Positions 1-8,350 of a stretch of 56,620 nucleotides of DNA are shown here, piece after piece. The stretch spans positions 1 through 56,620 of the forward strand of contig JAAYUF010000145.1 of NCBI GenBank assembly GCA_012517815.1, in the 5' to 3' direction. The position numbers and the translations under genes were made by a program. The DNA comes from Clostridiales bacterium (GTDB lineage: Bacteria > Bacillota > Clostridia > Christensenellales > Aristaeellaceae). Every line of letters begins with the position of its first letter. The first letter of the stretch is position 1. The notes beneath the pieces are model-generated. The model did no database searches. It was not told the origin of the DNA and was given only the letters and a program-made list of their open reading frames with translations.

Positions 1-1
1 G

Positions 2-205
2 CCCTGGTGGAACGATCTGGTCACGGGCCTGCCCAACCCCCTTGTGCAAAGCGGCTTCATCGCCGTGCCGGAAGCGCCGGGCCTGGGCATCGAGGCGCTC
101 AACGAGGAGCTGATCGCCGCGCACCTTCACCCCGACATTCCCGGCATGTGGGAACCGACGGCCCAGTGGGATGCCGAGTGGTCCAACGACAGGCTGTGGA
201 GCTGA
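2..205 (+). CDS. Enolase-superfamily sugar-acid dehydratase, C-terminal fragment
   Basis: The window opens inside this gene; only the last 67 residues are visible. They match the C-terminal end of mandelate racemase/muconate lactonizing enzymes of the sugar-acid dehydratase type: a Pro-Glu-Ala-Pro-Gly-Leu-Gly-Ile-Glu segment, then Leu-Asn-Glu-Glu and a tail with 'EPT' and 'WD', as in D-galactonate or L-rhamnonate dehydratases. Such enzymes remove water from an aldonic acid to give a 2-keto-3-deoxy acid. The catalytic residues lie upstream, so the substrate cannot be named. The stop lies 4 bases before the next ATG, so the two genes are very probably co-transcribed. Confidence 0.75.
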   Translation, partial: PWWNDLVTGLPNPLVQSGFIAVPEAPGLGIEALNEELIAAHLHPDIPGMWEPTAQWDAEWSNDRLWS

Positions 206-209
206 GCGT

Positions 210-1286
210 ATGAACAGACTGCTGGCCGGGTGCGGCGGTTACGTGCAAGGCAAGGGCGCGCTGCTGGAAGTGGTTCCGGCCCTCCGCGCGAAAGGTTTGA
301 CCCGGGCGCTGACGCTGGCGGGGCCGCGGGCCTTCGCGGCGGTTCGAGACCCGCTGTGGCTGTTGTTGAGCCCCCTGGCGGGGGATGAGCCGGTTTTCTG
401 TGAGGGCTGCTGCACCGACGCCGCGGTTGCGCATCACACGGCGCTGGCACGCGAGGCCGGCGCGGATTGCGTAGTTGGGATCGGCGGCGGGCGCGTGCTG
501 GACATTGCCAAGGCGGTAGCGGACGAAGCGCACCTTCCGGTGTTCACAGTGCCCACCATTGCCGCGACCTGCGCGGCCTACGCGCCGCTGAGCGTGATGT
601 ACCGCGCGGATGGCGCGCATCAGGGCATCCGGTTCTTCACACACGAAGTGGACGGCGTGTTCACAGATACGGACGTTATCGCACGCGCGCCGGCACGCTA
701 TCTGGCCGCCGGTTTGGCGGACGCCATGGCAAAAGCCTGCGAGTACGCTTCCATGACGCAACCCGACCAAGTGAGCGCGTTGCCGCTGGGGAAGTATCTC
801 GGGCTTCGGCTGGCCCAAGCGGAAGACGAGCGTTTGGAAGCCTGCGCGCTGGACGCTGTGGAAAGCGCCCGCCGGGGAGAAATTACCCCCGCGCTGGATG
901 ACGCCGTATGCTGCGCCATCGCCTGCACGGGCGTGGTGAGCGGGTTGGGCGGTTACGGCGGGCGCGGCGGCGCGCGCTTCGCCATCGCGCACGCGGTCAA
1001 CGAGGCGTTGCGCGGCGTCTGGTTCCCGCCGGAACAATGGCTGCACGGCGAAGCGGTCGCCGTGGGCGTGCTGGCGCAAATGACGGCCAACGGAGCCGAC
1101 GAGCCGACGGTTGCGCGCAGGCGTGAGCTGCTTGTTGCCATGGACGTTCCGGTGCGGCTTTCGCAGCTGTCGCCGGCGCTGGCCGGTCCCGATTTTGAGC
1201 GTTTCGCCGATCAGGTGCTCGCGCACGTACAGGTGAACGATGCGCAACGGGAAACCGTGTTGCACGCGCTGCAAACGGTACGCTGA
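210..1286 (+). CDS. Iron-containing (GldA-like) alcohol dehydrogenase
   Basis: The product has 358 residues, a normal length for NAD(P)-dependent iron-type alcohol or glycerol dehydrogenases. The nucleotide-binding stretch 'GIGGGRVLDIAKAVAD' is near residue 90, followed by 'PTIAATCAAYAPLSV'. Candidate metal ligands are the Asp in 'GLADAMAKACEY' and the two His in 'FAIAHAVNEAL' and 'LHGEAVAVG'. The ATG at 210 is chosen because it begins the conserved fold right after the upstream stop; an in-frame ATG at 171 would overlap the dehydratase. Lying between two sugar-acid dehydratases, it probably oxidises or reduces a polyol, keto acid or aldonic acid. The exact substrate is not predictable. Confidence 0.8.
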   Translation: MNRLLAGCGGYVQGKGALLEVVPALRAKGLTRALTLAGPRAFAAVRDPLWLLLSPLAGDEPVFCEGCCTDAAVAHHTALAREAGADCVVGIGGGRVLDIAKAVADEAHLPVFTVPTIAATCAAYAPLSVMYRADGAHQGIRFFTHEVDGVFTDTDVIARAPARYLAAGLADAMAKACEYASMTQPDQVSALPLGKYLGLRLAQAEDERLEACALDAVESARRGEITPALDDAVCCAIACTGVVSGLGGYGGRGGARFAIAHAVNEALRGVWFPPEQWLHGEAVAVGVLAQMTANGADEPTVARRRELLVAMDVPVRLSQLSPALAGPDFERFADQVLAHVQVNDAQRETVLHALQTVR

Positions 1287-1642
1287 CGGAGCGCGGGGTT
1301 TCGGCACACGCATGCAAGCGGCCCTGCGGCGCGCGACGCGTCGGGAAGAAACCGCCGCGTCCATTGTCAAACCGTTTGGGAAGAACGTGTGGTTCGCCAT
1401 ACGCGGTTGTATGGGACACCACGCTGCCCTTCAGGCGGCCGTCCTGCCCTGCGAGCCGTTTTGGGAAGCCTGCGCGAAGGATCACGCTAGCCATACCGGT
1501 GACGGCTGAGCGCCGCGCCGTAACCGTCCGATTCGCAGCGGCGGCATTGACCGCCTACGCGAAAGCCGCCTTGCCGACAACCTGAGAAACGCGCGTGCAG
1601 ATCGCCCGCGTACCGGTTGCCCGACCGAAAGGAGAACGCCCG
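1287..1642. other. Gene-free stretch of 356 bases
   Basis: No convincing coding frame is seen; open frames here have no family resemblance. A good Shine-Dalgarno (AAAGGAG, 1628-1634) sits at the right end for the next gene. No clear terminator hairpin was seen, so it is open whether the mannonate dehydratase-like gene has its own promoter or belongs to the upstream operon. Confidence 0.5.
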
Positions 1643-2605
1643 ATGATCCTGACCGACTATCTGCTGCCCGACCCAAGCCTGCAATGGGAGTATGCCCTGC
1701 AGGCCGGCGTGCGCCACGCGGTAATCCGCCTGCCGGAGGATTCCGCGTTTGACGAAACCGATCCGGCGCACTGGCAAACGCTGATCGGACGTTACACGGC
1801 CCGCGGGCTCACCCCGCTGGTGGTTGAGCCGATGCCCAACCGCCTTCACGATCACATCAAAACCGGCGACGCGCTGCGCGACCGGAGCATCGAACGCGTC
1901 ATCGCCATGATGGCCGCGATGCGGGGCACCGGCATCACCACCATCTGCACGAATTTTATGGCGTGCGTCGGCTGGTACCGCACCGACAACGCCATCCGCG
2001 AGCGCGGAGGCGCGCTGGTCACCGGCTTTGACGCGCGCGCGGCGCAGGGGGAGACGCGGGGCAACCTCTCGCAACAGCAGGTGTGGGATAACCTGACCTA
2101 TTTTCTCAAGGCCGTGATCCCCGAGGCGGAACGCTACGGCGTGCGCATTGCCCTGCACCCGGACGACCCGCCGGTGCCGACCCTCATGGGGGTGGCGCGC
2201 GTGCTGATTTCACCGGAAAACATCCGCCGCGCGCTCGCCATCACGCCAAGCCCCATGCTGGGCGTCACCTTCTGCCAGGGTACGTACAGCGCCATGGGGG
2301 CGGACGTGGAGGGGACCATCCGCGAGTTCGGCAAGGCCGGCAAGCTGTTTTTTATTCACTTTCGGGATGTGGCCGGCAGCCGCGATCACTTCCGGGAAAC
2401 CTTCCACGACAACGGGCAAACGGATATGGCCGCGGCGCTGCGCGCGTACCGGGATGTCGGTTTCCACGGGCCGGTGCGCGTGGACCACGTGCCCACCATG
2501 GCCGGCGAGGAAAACACGGCCCCCGGCTATGCCAGCGTCGGACGGCTTTTTGCCGTCGGTTACCTCAAGGGCCTGCTGGATGGGCTCGGCTACCCTTACG
2601 AATAA
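1643..2605 (+). CDS. uxuA: Mannonate dehydratase-like (UxuA family) TIM barrel
   Basis: The 320-residue product carries UxuA signatures in order: 'HPDDPP', a Cys-Gln-Gly-Thr metal-site segment ('FCQGTYSAMGADV'), 'FFIHFRDV', 'RETFHDNG', and 'VDHVPTMAGE' near the C-terminus. UxuA dehydrates D-mannonate to 2-keto-3-deoxygluconate (KDG) with Mn or Fe. At 320 residues it is shorter than typical UxuA (about 350-395), so it may be a subfamily with another aldonic acid as substrate. The ATG at 1643 has AAAGGAG 8 bases upstream; the longer frame from 1595 lacks a site. KDG kinase and KDPG aldolase at the right end of the window would use its product. Confidence 0.8.
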   Translation: MILTDYLLPDPSLQWEYALQAGVRHAVIRLPEDSAFDETDPAHWQTLIGRYTARGLTPLVVEPMPNRLHDHIKTGDALRDRSIERVIAMMAAMRGTGITTICTNFMACVGWYRTDNAIRERGGALVTGFDARAAQGETRGNLSQQQVWDNLTYFLKAVIPEAERYGVRIALHPDDPPVPTLMGVARVLISPENIRRALAITPSPMLGVTFCQGTYSAMGADVEGTIREFGKAGKLFFIHFRDVAGSRDHFRETFHDNGQTDMAAALRAYRDVGFHGPVRVDHVPTMAGEENTAPGYASVGRLFAVGYLKGLLDGLGYPYE

Positions 2606-2628
2606 ACGCAAAAACGGAGGCTGTCGCC

Positions 2629-3414
2629 TTGCATATCATGGTCTGCATCAAGCAGGTGCCCGCCACAAGCCAGGTGGAAGTGGACGAGCGCACCGGCGTA
2701 TTAAAACGTGACGGTTCGGCCGCCAAAATCAACCCCTACGACCTGTATGCGCTGGAGGCGGCGCTGAAACTCCGGGAGGAAACGGACGGCCGCGTGGATG
2801 TGATCAGCATGGGGCCGCCGCAGGCGAAAGCCGCGCTGCTGGAGGCGCTCCACATCGGCGCGGACGCCGGGTATCTGCTGACCGACCGGCGGTTTGCCGG
2901 CTCGGACGTATTGGCGACCGCCCGCGCGCTTTGCGCCGGAATCCTCGCCTGCGGGCGGTATGATCTGATCCTGTGCGGCAAGCAGACGACCGACGGCGAT
3001 ACCGCGCAGGTGGGGCCGGAGGTGGCCGAACTGCTGGGCATCGAGCACGCAAGCTATGTGCAGCGGCTGACCGCCGATTCGCAGGCGGTGGTCGCCGAGA
3101 TCAACATGGGCGAAGGGACGCTGGTCCAGCGGATTCCGTTCCCCTGCCTGCTGACCGTCGAAAAGGATATCAACACGCCGCGCCTGCCCAGTTACCGGCG
3201 CAGCCTGACGATGGATGAACAGCAGATCACCGTTCGAACGCTCGGCGATTTGGCGGCGGACGATCCGCGCCTGTACGGGCTATCGGGTTCGCCTACGCAG
3301 GTGGAGCGGATTTTCCCACCCGAGGCCCAAACCGGTCGCGTTTACTGGACCGGCACGGCGGAGCAGATCGCGGATCAGGCTTACGCGCTGCTGGCCGCCC
3401 GAAAGTATATTTAA
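2629..3414 (+). CDS. etfB: Electron transfer flavoprotein beta subunit
   Basis: A 261-residue EtfB, full length for the family. It begins with the ETF-beta start '[16 protein letters not shown]', has '[14 protein letters not shown]' near residue 35 and the nucleotide-site segment 'GKQTTDGDTAQVGPE' near residue 125, as in EtfB of lactate dehydrogenase/Etf complexes. With EtfA it forms the FAD/AMP dimer that passes electrons between the neighbouring FAD oxidase and a cellular carrier. The start is TTG at 2629, set by AACGGAGG at 2613-2620; an internal ATG three codons later has no properly spaced site. It is followed by etfA after 11 bases. A close relative begins at 56450. Confidence 0.93.
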   Translation: MHIMVCIKQVPATSQVEVDERTGVLKRDGSAAKINPYDLYALEAALKLREETDGRVDVISMGPPQAKAALLEALHIGADAGYLLTDRRFAGSDVLATARALCAGILACGRYDLILCGKQTTDGDTAQVGPEVAELLGIEHASYVQRLTADSQAVVAEINMGEGTLVQRIPFPCLLTVEKDINTPRLPSYRRSLTMDEQQITVRTLGDLAADDPRLYGLSGSPTQVERIFPPEAQTGRVYWTGTAEQIADQAYALLAARKYI

Positions 3415-3425
3415 GGGAGGACGCT

Positions 3426-4640
3426 ATGCCCGCCTTGCAGATTCATCAGGAGATGCTGTCGCCGCAGACGGCGGCGGCGTTGATCCAACTGTGCCCGTTC
3501 GGGGCGCTGAGCATGGAGAACGGCCGCCTGGAGATCAACGCGGCCTGCAAAATGTGCCGGCTGTGCGTCAAACGCGGCCCCGCCGGCGTCATGGAAATCG
3601 TGGAGGACGAGGTTGCACAGCAACCCGCCGACCTTTCCGACTGGAACGGGATCGCCGTTTACGCCCAGCAGGTGCGGGGAGAGATTGCCCCGGTGGTGCC
3701 GGAACTGCTGGGCAAGGCGCGCCAACTGGCGGGAGTGGTGCGCGCCCCCGTGTACGCCCTGCTGATTGGCCATGGCATGGGGGAACAGGCCCGGCGCCTG
3801 CTGCATTTCGGGGCGGATACCGTTTATGTGTATGATGATCCGTTGCTTTCTGACTTCCGTGTGCTGCCCTACGCCGCCGTCTTCGAGGATATGATTCGCA
3901 GGGTGAAGCCTTCCGCTGTGCTGGTGGGGGCTACCAACCTGGGGCGTTCGCTGGCGCCGCGCGTGGCCGCGCGTTTCGCTACGGGGCTTACGGCGGACTG
4001 CACCCGCCTGGAGATGAAGCCAAACGGCGATCTGGTGCAGATACGCCCGGCGTTTGGCGGCAACATCATGGCGCAGATCATCACCCCCAAACACAGGCCG
4101 CAATTTTGCACCGTCCGCTACAAGGTGTTTCCCACCCCCTGCCCGGAAGCGCCGCACGGGCGGATCCAGCCCATGGCGATCGAACCGGAGCGCTTGCGGT
4201 GCGGGACGACCGTTCTGGAACATCGCCCAAAGGATGTCGAGGCGGATATCACCGATGCGGACGCGGTGGTGGTGGTCGGGCGCGGCATCAAAAGCCAGCG
4301 CGACCTGGCGCTGGCGCAGAAGCTCGCGGACGCGTTGGGCGCGCAACTGGCCTGCACGCGGCCGCTGGTGGAAAACGGCTGGTTCAACCCCAAACGGCAG
4401 GTGGGGCTGTCGGGGCGTACCATCGCGCCGCGGCTTCTGGTAACGCTGGGCGTTTCGGGCGCGGTGCAGTTTACGGCCGCCATCCGGGGCGCGGAAACCG
4501 TGCTGGCAATCAACAACGATCCGGATGCTCCCATCTTTGAGGCGGCGCAGGTGGGCATGGTGGGCGATCTGTACGCCGTGGTGCCCATGCTGCTGGAAAA
4601 AATCAGGCTTCATGCGGAGGAGGCGTGCCAGATTGGATGA
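3426..4640 (+). CDS. etfA: Electron transfer flavoprotein alpha subunit with N-terminal Fe-S domain
   Basis: The 404-residue product is longer than a plain EtfA (about 320). Its N-terminus is a ferredoxin-like segment with Cys23, Cys41, Cys44 and Cys47 ('CPFGAL', then 'CKMCRLC'), enough for one [4Fe-4S] cluster. EtfA domains follow: an N-terminal alpha/beta domain from about residue 75 and the FAD domain with 'VGLSGRTIAPRLLVTLGVSG' and 'AINNDPDAPIFEAA'. Fe-S-bearing EtfA is known from Acetobacterium LctC and CarE, which take part in electron bifurcation or confurcation. Start ATG has GGGAGG upstream (3415-3420). The 3' end overlaps the next start by 8 bases, showing translational coupling to the FAD oxidase. 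Confidence 0.92.
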   Translation: MPALQIHQEMLSPQTAAALIQLCPFGALSMENGRLEINAACKMCRLCVKRGPAGVMEIVEDEVAQQPADLSDWNGIAVYAQQVRGEIAPVVPELLGKARQLAGVVRAPVYALLIGHGMGEQARRLLHFGADTVYVYDDPLLSDFRVLPYAAVFEDMIRRVKPSAVLVGATNLGRSLAPRVAARFATGLTADCTRLEMKPNGDLVQIRPAFGGNIMAQIITPKHRPQFCTVRYKVFPTPCPEAPHGRIQPMAIEPERLRCGTTVLEHRPKDVEADITDADAVVVVGRGIKSQRDLALAQKLADALGAQLACTRPLVENGWFNPKRQVGLSGRTIAPRLLVTLGVSGAVQFTAAIRGAETVLAINNDPDAPIFEAAQVGMVGDLYAVVPMLLEKIRLHAEEACQIG

Positions 4641-6036
4641 GGAGACGTTTTGCCGCGCGGACGCGGCGGATATCGCGTACCTTGCCGGGCAACTGGGCAG
4701 CCATAAGGTGACGCCAGCTTCCGCGCTGAGCGAGGACTACGCGCACGACGAGCTGAGCGGCGTTTCCGGCATGCCGGATGTGCTGGTGCGGGCCGAGTCT
4801 GCGCAGGATGTGGTCACCGTGATGCGCTACGCCCACGAGCGCCGCATCCCCGTGGTCGCCCGCGGAAGCGGCACAGGGCTGGTCGGCGCGGCGGTGGCGG
4901 TTCGTGGCGGCATCCTGCTGGAAACGCTGCGCATGAATCACATTCTGGAACTGGATGAGCGCAACTTCTGCGTAACGGTGGAGCCGGGCGTGCTGCTGAT
5001 GGAACTGACCGCCTTCTGCGAGGGCAAGGGATACCTGTACCCGCCAGACCCCGGGGAGAAAAGCGCGACCATCGGCGGCAACATCTCCACCAACGCGGGC
5101 GGCATGCGGGCGGTCAAGTACGGCGTAACCCGCGACTGGGTTCGCGGGCTGGAGGTGGTGCTCCCCGGCGGGGAAACCGTAACGCTGGGCGGCAAGATGG
5201 TCAAGCATTCCTCGGGCTTTGACCTCAAGGATCTGATCATCGGCAGCGAGGGTACCCTCGGCGTAATTACCAAGGCCATTGTGAAAATCATCCCGCTGCC
5301 GCCGGTGAGCCTCTCGCTGTTGGTGCCCTTTGCGGATATCGCAACCGCCATTCAGGCGGTCCCCGCGCTGATCCGAAGCGGCGAGGACCTGACGGCGCTG
5401 GAGTTCATGGAACGCACAGCGATTGAGGCTGCGGAGGAGTATCTGGGCAAGCGCTTCCCGGACAGCGGCAGCCCGGCATACCTATTGCTAACCATCAGCG
5501 GGGACAGCGAAGCGCGCGCGGACGCTCTGTACCGGCGCGCGGCGGAGCTTTGCATCGGGCTGGGCGCGAGCGACGTGTTCCGTGTGGACACGCAGGAGCG
5601 CAAAGACGCCGTATGGAAGGCGCGCGGCGCGTTTCTGGAAGCGATCAAGGCCTCCACCACGGCCATGGACGAGTGCGACGTGGTGGTGCCCCGCACCGAA
5701 GTGGCGGCGTTCATCGCCTACACGCAGGAACTGGCGCGGGGCATCGGCCTTCGCATCCCCAGCTTTGGCCACGCGGGGGACGGCAATCTCCATATCTACC
5801 TGTGCCGCGACGGCCTGCCGGCCGATGTGTTTGAAAACAGGCTTCAGCAGGCGTTCGACGCCATGTACCGCAAAGCGGCCGAAATGGGCGGGCTGGTGAG
5901 CGGGGAGCACGGCATCGGGTCGGCGAAACGGGCGTACCTCGCGCGACAGCTTGGCCCGGTGCAGATGCGGCTGATGCGTTCCATCAAGCGGGCCTTTGAC
6001 CCGCATGGGATTCTCAACCCCGACAAGGTGATCTGA
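4633..6036 (+). CDS. glcD: FAD-linked 2-hydroxyacid dehydrogenase, GlcD/LctD type
   Basis: A 467-residue protein with the vanillyl-alcohol-oxidase FAD fold: 'ARGSGTGLVGAAV', 'YPPDPGEKSATIGGN' and 'NAGGMRAVKYGVTRDWV' in the N-terminal half, then the FAD-oxidase C-terminal domain with 'GHAGDGNLHIYL' and 'GEHGIGSAKR'. Family members oxidise glycolate, lactate or related 2-hydroxy acids. The TTG at 4633 is preferred because GGAGGAGG (4616-4623) lies 9 bases ahead; the upstream in-frame ATG at 4612 lies just before that site and cannot use it. The order EtfB-EtfA-GlcD equals lctB-lctC-lctD of Acetobacterium, so it probably hands electrons straight to this Etf. The substrate is probably a sugar-derived hydroxy acid (inference). 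Confidence 0.9.
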   Translation: MDEETFCRADAADIAYLAGQLGSHKVTPASALSEDYAHDELSGVSGMPDVLVRAESAQDVVTVMRYAHERRIPVVARGSGTGLVGAAVAVRGGILLETLRMNHILELDERNFCVTVEPGVLLMELTAFCEGKGYLYPPDPGEKSATIGGNISTNAGGMRAVKYGVTRDWVRGLEVVLPGGETVTLGGKMVKHSSGFDLKDLIIGSEGTLGVITKAIVKIIPLPPVSLSLLVPFADIATAIQAVPALIRSGEDLTALEFMERTAIEAAEEYLGKRFPDSGSPAYLLLTISGDSEARADALYRRAAELCIGLGASDVFRVDTQERKDAVWKARGAFLEAIKASTTAMDECDVVVPRTEVAAFIAYTQELARGIGLRIPSFGHAGDGNLHIYLCRDGLPADVFENRLQQAFDAMYRKAAEMGGLVSGEHGIGSAKRAYLARQLGPVQMRLMRSIKRAFDPHGILNPDKVI

Positions 6037-6051
6037 ACCCTTTCGGGGCCT

Positions 6052-6110
6052 GAACAGACAGGGCCGCGCCCTCTGCGTACCGGACGCAGGGGGCGCGGCC
6101 TGTTTGTTTG
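6052..6110 (+). terminator. Strong rho-independent terminator after the etf-glcD operon
   Basis: A long stem: GCCGCGCCCTCTGCGT pairs with ACGCAGGGGGCGCGGC across a short loop (ACCGG in the middle), extended by AACAGACAG pairing imperfectly with TGTTTGTT. The 3' arm runs into a T-rich tail. It closes the left sugar-acid operon 16 bases after the stop. Confidence 0.88.
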
Positions 6111-6336
6111 GTGAGCCCGGACTTGGGCCGGCAACGGTCGGGGACGGCCGTTATCCGGGAGCGCGGCGTTTCGCACGCTGGGGCGGCGGACGCCGGACTG
6201 ACCGATTTCCCTTCATGGATGCTTGCAAACCCGCGAGCGGTTTCCTCCGCAACAAGGAGCGGAAGCGAAGGCGAACGTTGCTGCGCCGAGCTTTTACGAC
6301 GAAAACATGGGAGAAACCGCCGGGCGGGGGAGGCGT
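6111..6336. other. Gene-free spacer between convergent units
   Basis: This stretch lies between the terminator and the 3' end of the - strand Hsp70-like gene. No coding frame, repeat or hairpin was convincing. Confidence 0.5.
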
Positions 6337-8259
6337 TTAGGAGGGGAAGCCGGATGACTCCAGCGGCCACGGCCTGGCCGTGACGCGCCTGATTTCCTGA
6401 TCGAGGTTTTCGGCAAGCGCGGCGGTCAGCTGGCGAACCATCCCGTTTTCCCGGGTCAACTGCTGTTGGAAACTTTCCTTCATCTTATGGATTGTTTCGG
6501 GTTTTACCAGTGTGCCCTCCGGGATCATTTTGCGCAGCGGCACAGGTATGTTCGCGTCCCGGATGAACTTCTCGGCCGCGCCCTTGCCCATGAAGGCGAC
6601 GACGAGCACCAGCACGAACCCGATGACGATGCCAAGCGGCCCGGTGGCGATCAGCGCGGTTCCGGCGCCGCCGCAGAGGGTGGCGACGACGATGGCGACC
6701 ACCAGCGTGATCATGGCCTGGATGAAGCCCACGCTGATCCCCGGTCCGGACAGGCCGCCCGCGCCTTCCAGCGGATTGCCCCCGGGCGCGTTCAGCCGCC
6801 CTTCGGGCGCGATGCCCTGCTCCGCCACGATTTGGTTGACGCGTTGCTGAACCTGGGCGATCAACGGTTGCACCCAGGCGGTGGTCACCTGCCGGATCAG
6901 GGCCTTCACTTCCGGACTGTTCAGGGTGATCGGCAGCCGGGCCCTGATCTCACGTTCCAGACCGGAGAGGGTTTCAATCCGGCCTTCCCGCCAGCGGGCG
7001 AAGCAGGGCTGCACATCGCGGCGAACGATCAGCGGTATCAGCTGATCCGAAAGCGCCCGGTACAGCGTCGCGGTTTCCGCCTGCAGGAACGCTGCCGCTT
7101 CACCGCTTTGCGCGTAAGCCCGCAGCGCGTCCGCGCAGGCGCGGGAAGCGGCGTCGGCCCGGCCGGAGTACGCCAGCCCTTTGGCGACGGTAAATTCCGG
7201 TTCGGCAGAGAGCAGCAGTTGAGCGTCCGGGAACGCCTCCCGGTATTCCCGGTGCAGCGCGCGCAGGCGGGAGCCGACGCCCGTAAACAGGATGCAGTCG
7301 GGCTTGCAATCCGCCGTCAGCTTTTGCACCCGGGCGAGGACCTCGCGCAGGCGACCGACGAACGTCTGCCCACTGAGCGCCTTCTGCGGCCGTTCATAGA
7401 GCGCCTCGCGCAGACTCGAACCGCTTATCGAAAGCGCCACGCGCCGTCGGCCTTCCCCGTAAAGCGTAACGCTGAGCACGCAGGGCGTTTCCGCATAGGC
7501 TTCCTCGTTCTGATAATACGCTTCCTGAAGCCGGGAAACGGCGCGCGCCACCTCGGCGCGCAAATCCGCGCGGCTGTCGAGGATGCGTTGCAGCTCCGCC
7601 GGGTTTGCGTCCTGCCGGATGGCATTCTCCACGATGCACTGCGCCAGCAGGCTGTCGCCCAGCGCGGGGTCGCCGTCCGCCGCGAGGTCGAGCGGGCTGA
7701 GCATCCAGTGGATGGCGAGCGATCCGCTGCCCTGATGGACGATCAGCGTGCTACGCTTGAGCGCCGCCGCGCTTGTCGAGGCGCCGGATTCCTTCAGGCA
7801 GCAAAGCAGCGCCGCGCGGGATTCCGAAAACACCATGGGGGCCGGCAAGCCTGCCTGTCGCAGGAGAATGCCAAACCGGGCTTGGGTTTCGCGCGTCCAC
7901 GCGGACGGACAGCCGACCGCGACGTTGTAGGCGTCGCCGGTTAAGGCCGGCAGGCCCCGCTGCGCGAAGGCGTTTTGCAGCTTTTGAACCAGACCGCGCG
8001 CGAAAGCCGCAGCCTGACGTTCGTCATCCCCGCCCTGCGGGAAACGGTTGCGGAACCCTGCCGCCGGATGGGAAGCGCCCGTTTCCGCCAGCGCGCTGTC
8101 CCCGATGCGGAGGGTTCGGTCCGGCGCGGTGGCGACGGCCGTGCGAAAACACAGCGGATCGTCGATCGCGATCATCGCGGGCAAAGCGTCTGGCGAACCG
8201 TCCAGCCAGGCCACGCTGCTTTCGTCCTGACCGATGTCAATGCCGACAGTCATTTTCAT
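6337..8259 (-). CDS. Degenerate Hsp70-like protein with C-terminal membrane segments
   Basis: A 640-residue paralogue of the next gene. The Hsp70/actin-fold N-terminus is recognisable ('GIDIGQDESSVAW' at 6-18; 'ILFTGVGSRLRALHREY' near 320), but the phosphate-2 loop reads 'TLIVHQGSGSLAIHW' (171-185). His175 and Ala182 replace the two Asp found in the paralogue and in DnaK. ATP hydrolysis is probably weak or lost. There is no DnaK-type beta substrate domain. A helical region leads to Gly-rich hydrophobic segments at about 510-560 ('TLVVAIVVATLCGGAGTAL', 'GIVIGFVLVLVVAF') and a charged amphipathic tail. The ATG at 8259 starts the fold directly, with AGGT upstream. It is probably a regulatory partner of the active copy. 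Confidence 0.72.
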   Translation of the reverse strand: MKMTVGIDIGQDESSVAWLDGSPDALPAMIAIDDPLCFRTAVATAPDRTLRIGDSALAETGASHPAAGFRNRFPQGGDDERQAAAFARGLVQKLQNAFAQRGLPALTGDAYNVAVGCPSAWTRETQARFGILLRQAGLPAPMVFSESRAALLCCLKESGASTSAAALKRSTLIVHQGSGSLAIHWMLSPLDLAADGDPALGDSLLAQCIVENAIRQDANPAELQRILDSRADLRAEVARAVSRLQEAYYQNEEAYAETPCVLSVTLYGEGRRRVALSISGSSLREALYERPQKALSGQTFVGRLREVLARVQKLTADCKPDCILFTGVGSRLRALHREYREAFPDAQLLLSAEPEFTVAKGLAYSGRADAASRACADALRAYAQSGEAAAFLQAETATLYRALSDQLIPLIVRRDVQPCFARWREGRIETLSGLEREIRARLPITLNSPEVKALIRQVTTAWVQPLIAQVQQRVNQIVAEQGIAPEGRLNAPGGNPLEGAGGLSGPGISVGFIQAMITLVVAIVVATLCGGAGTALIATGPLGIVIGFVLVLVVAFMGKGAAEKFIRDANIPVPLRKMIPEGTLVKPETIHKMKESFQQQLTRENGMVRQLTAALAENLDQEIRRVTARPWPLESSGFPS

Positions 8260-8350
8260 AATGCATACCTCGTTTTTCGGATCACGCACGTGCGCGGCGC
8301 GCCTCCGTGCCGGGGGCGCGCGCCGCGCGCCTACCCGGCACGGCCCGGCG

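Noticed and set aside
6466-7944. 492-codon + strand frame over the degenerate Hsp70-like gene
   Set aside because: Antisense shadow; the - strand frame keeps paralogy to the neighbouring gene along its length.
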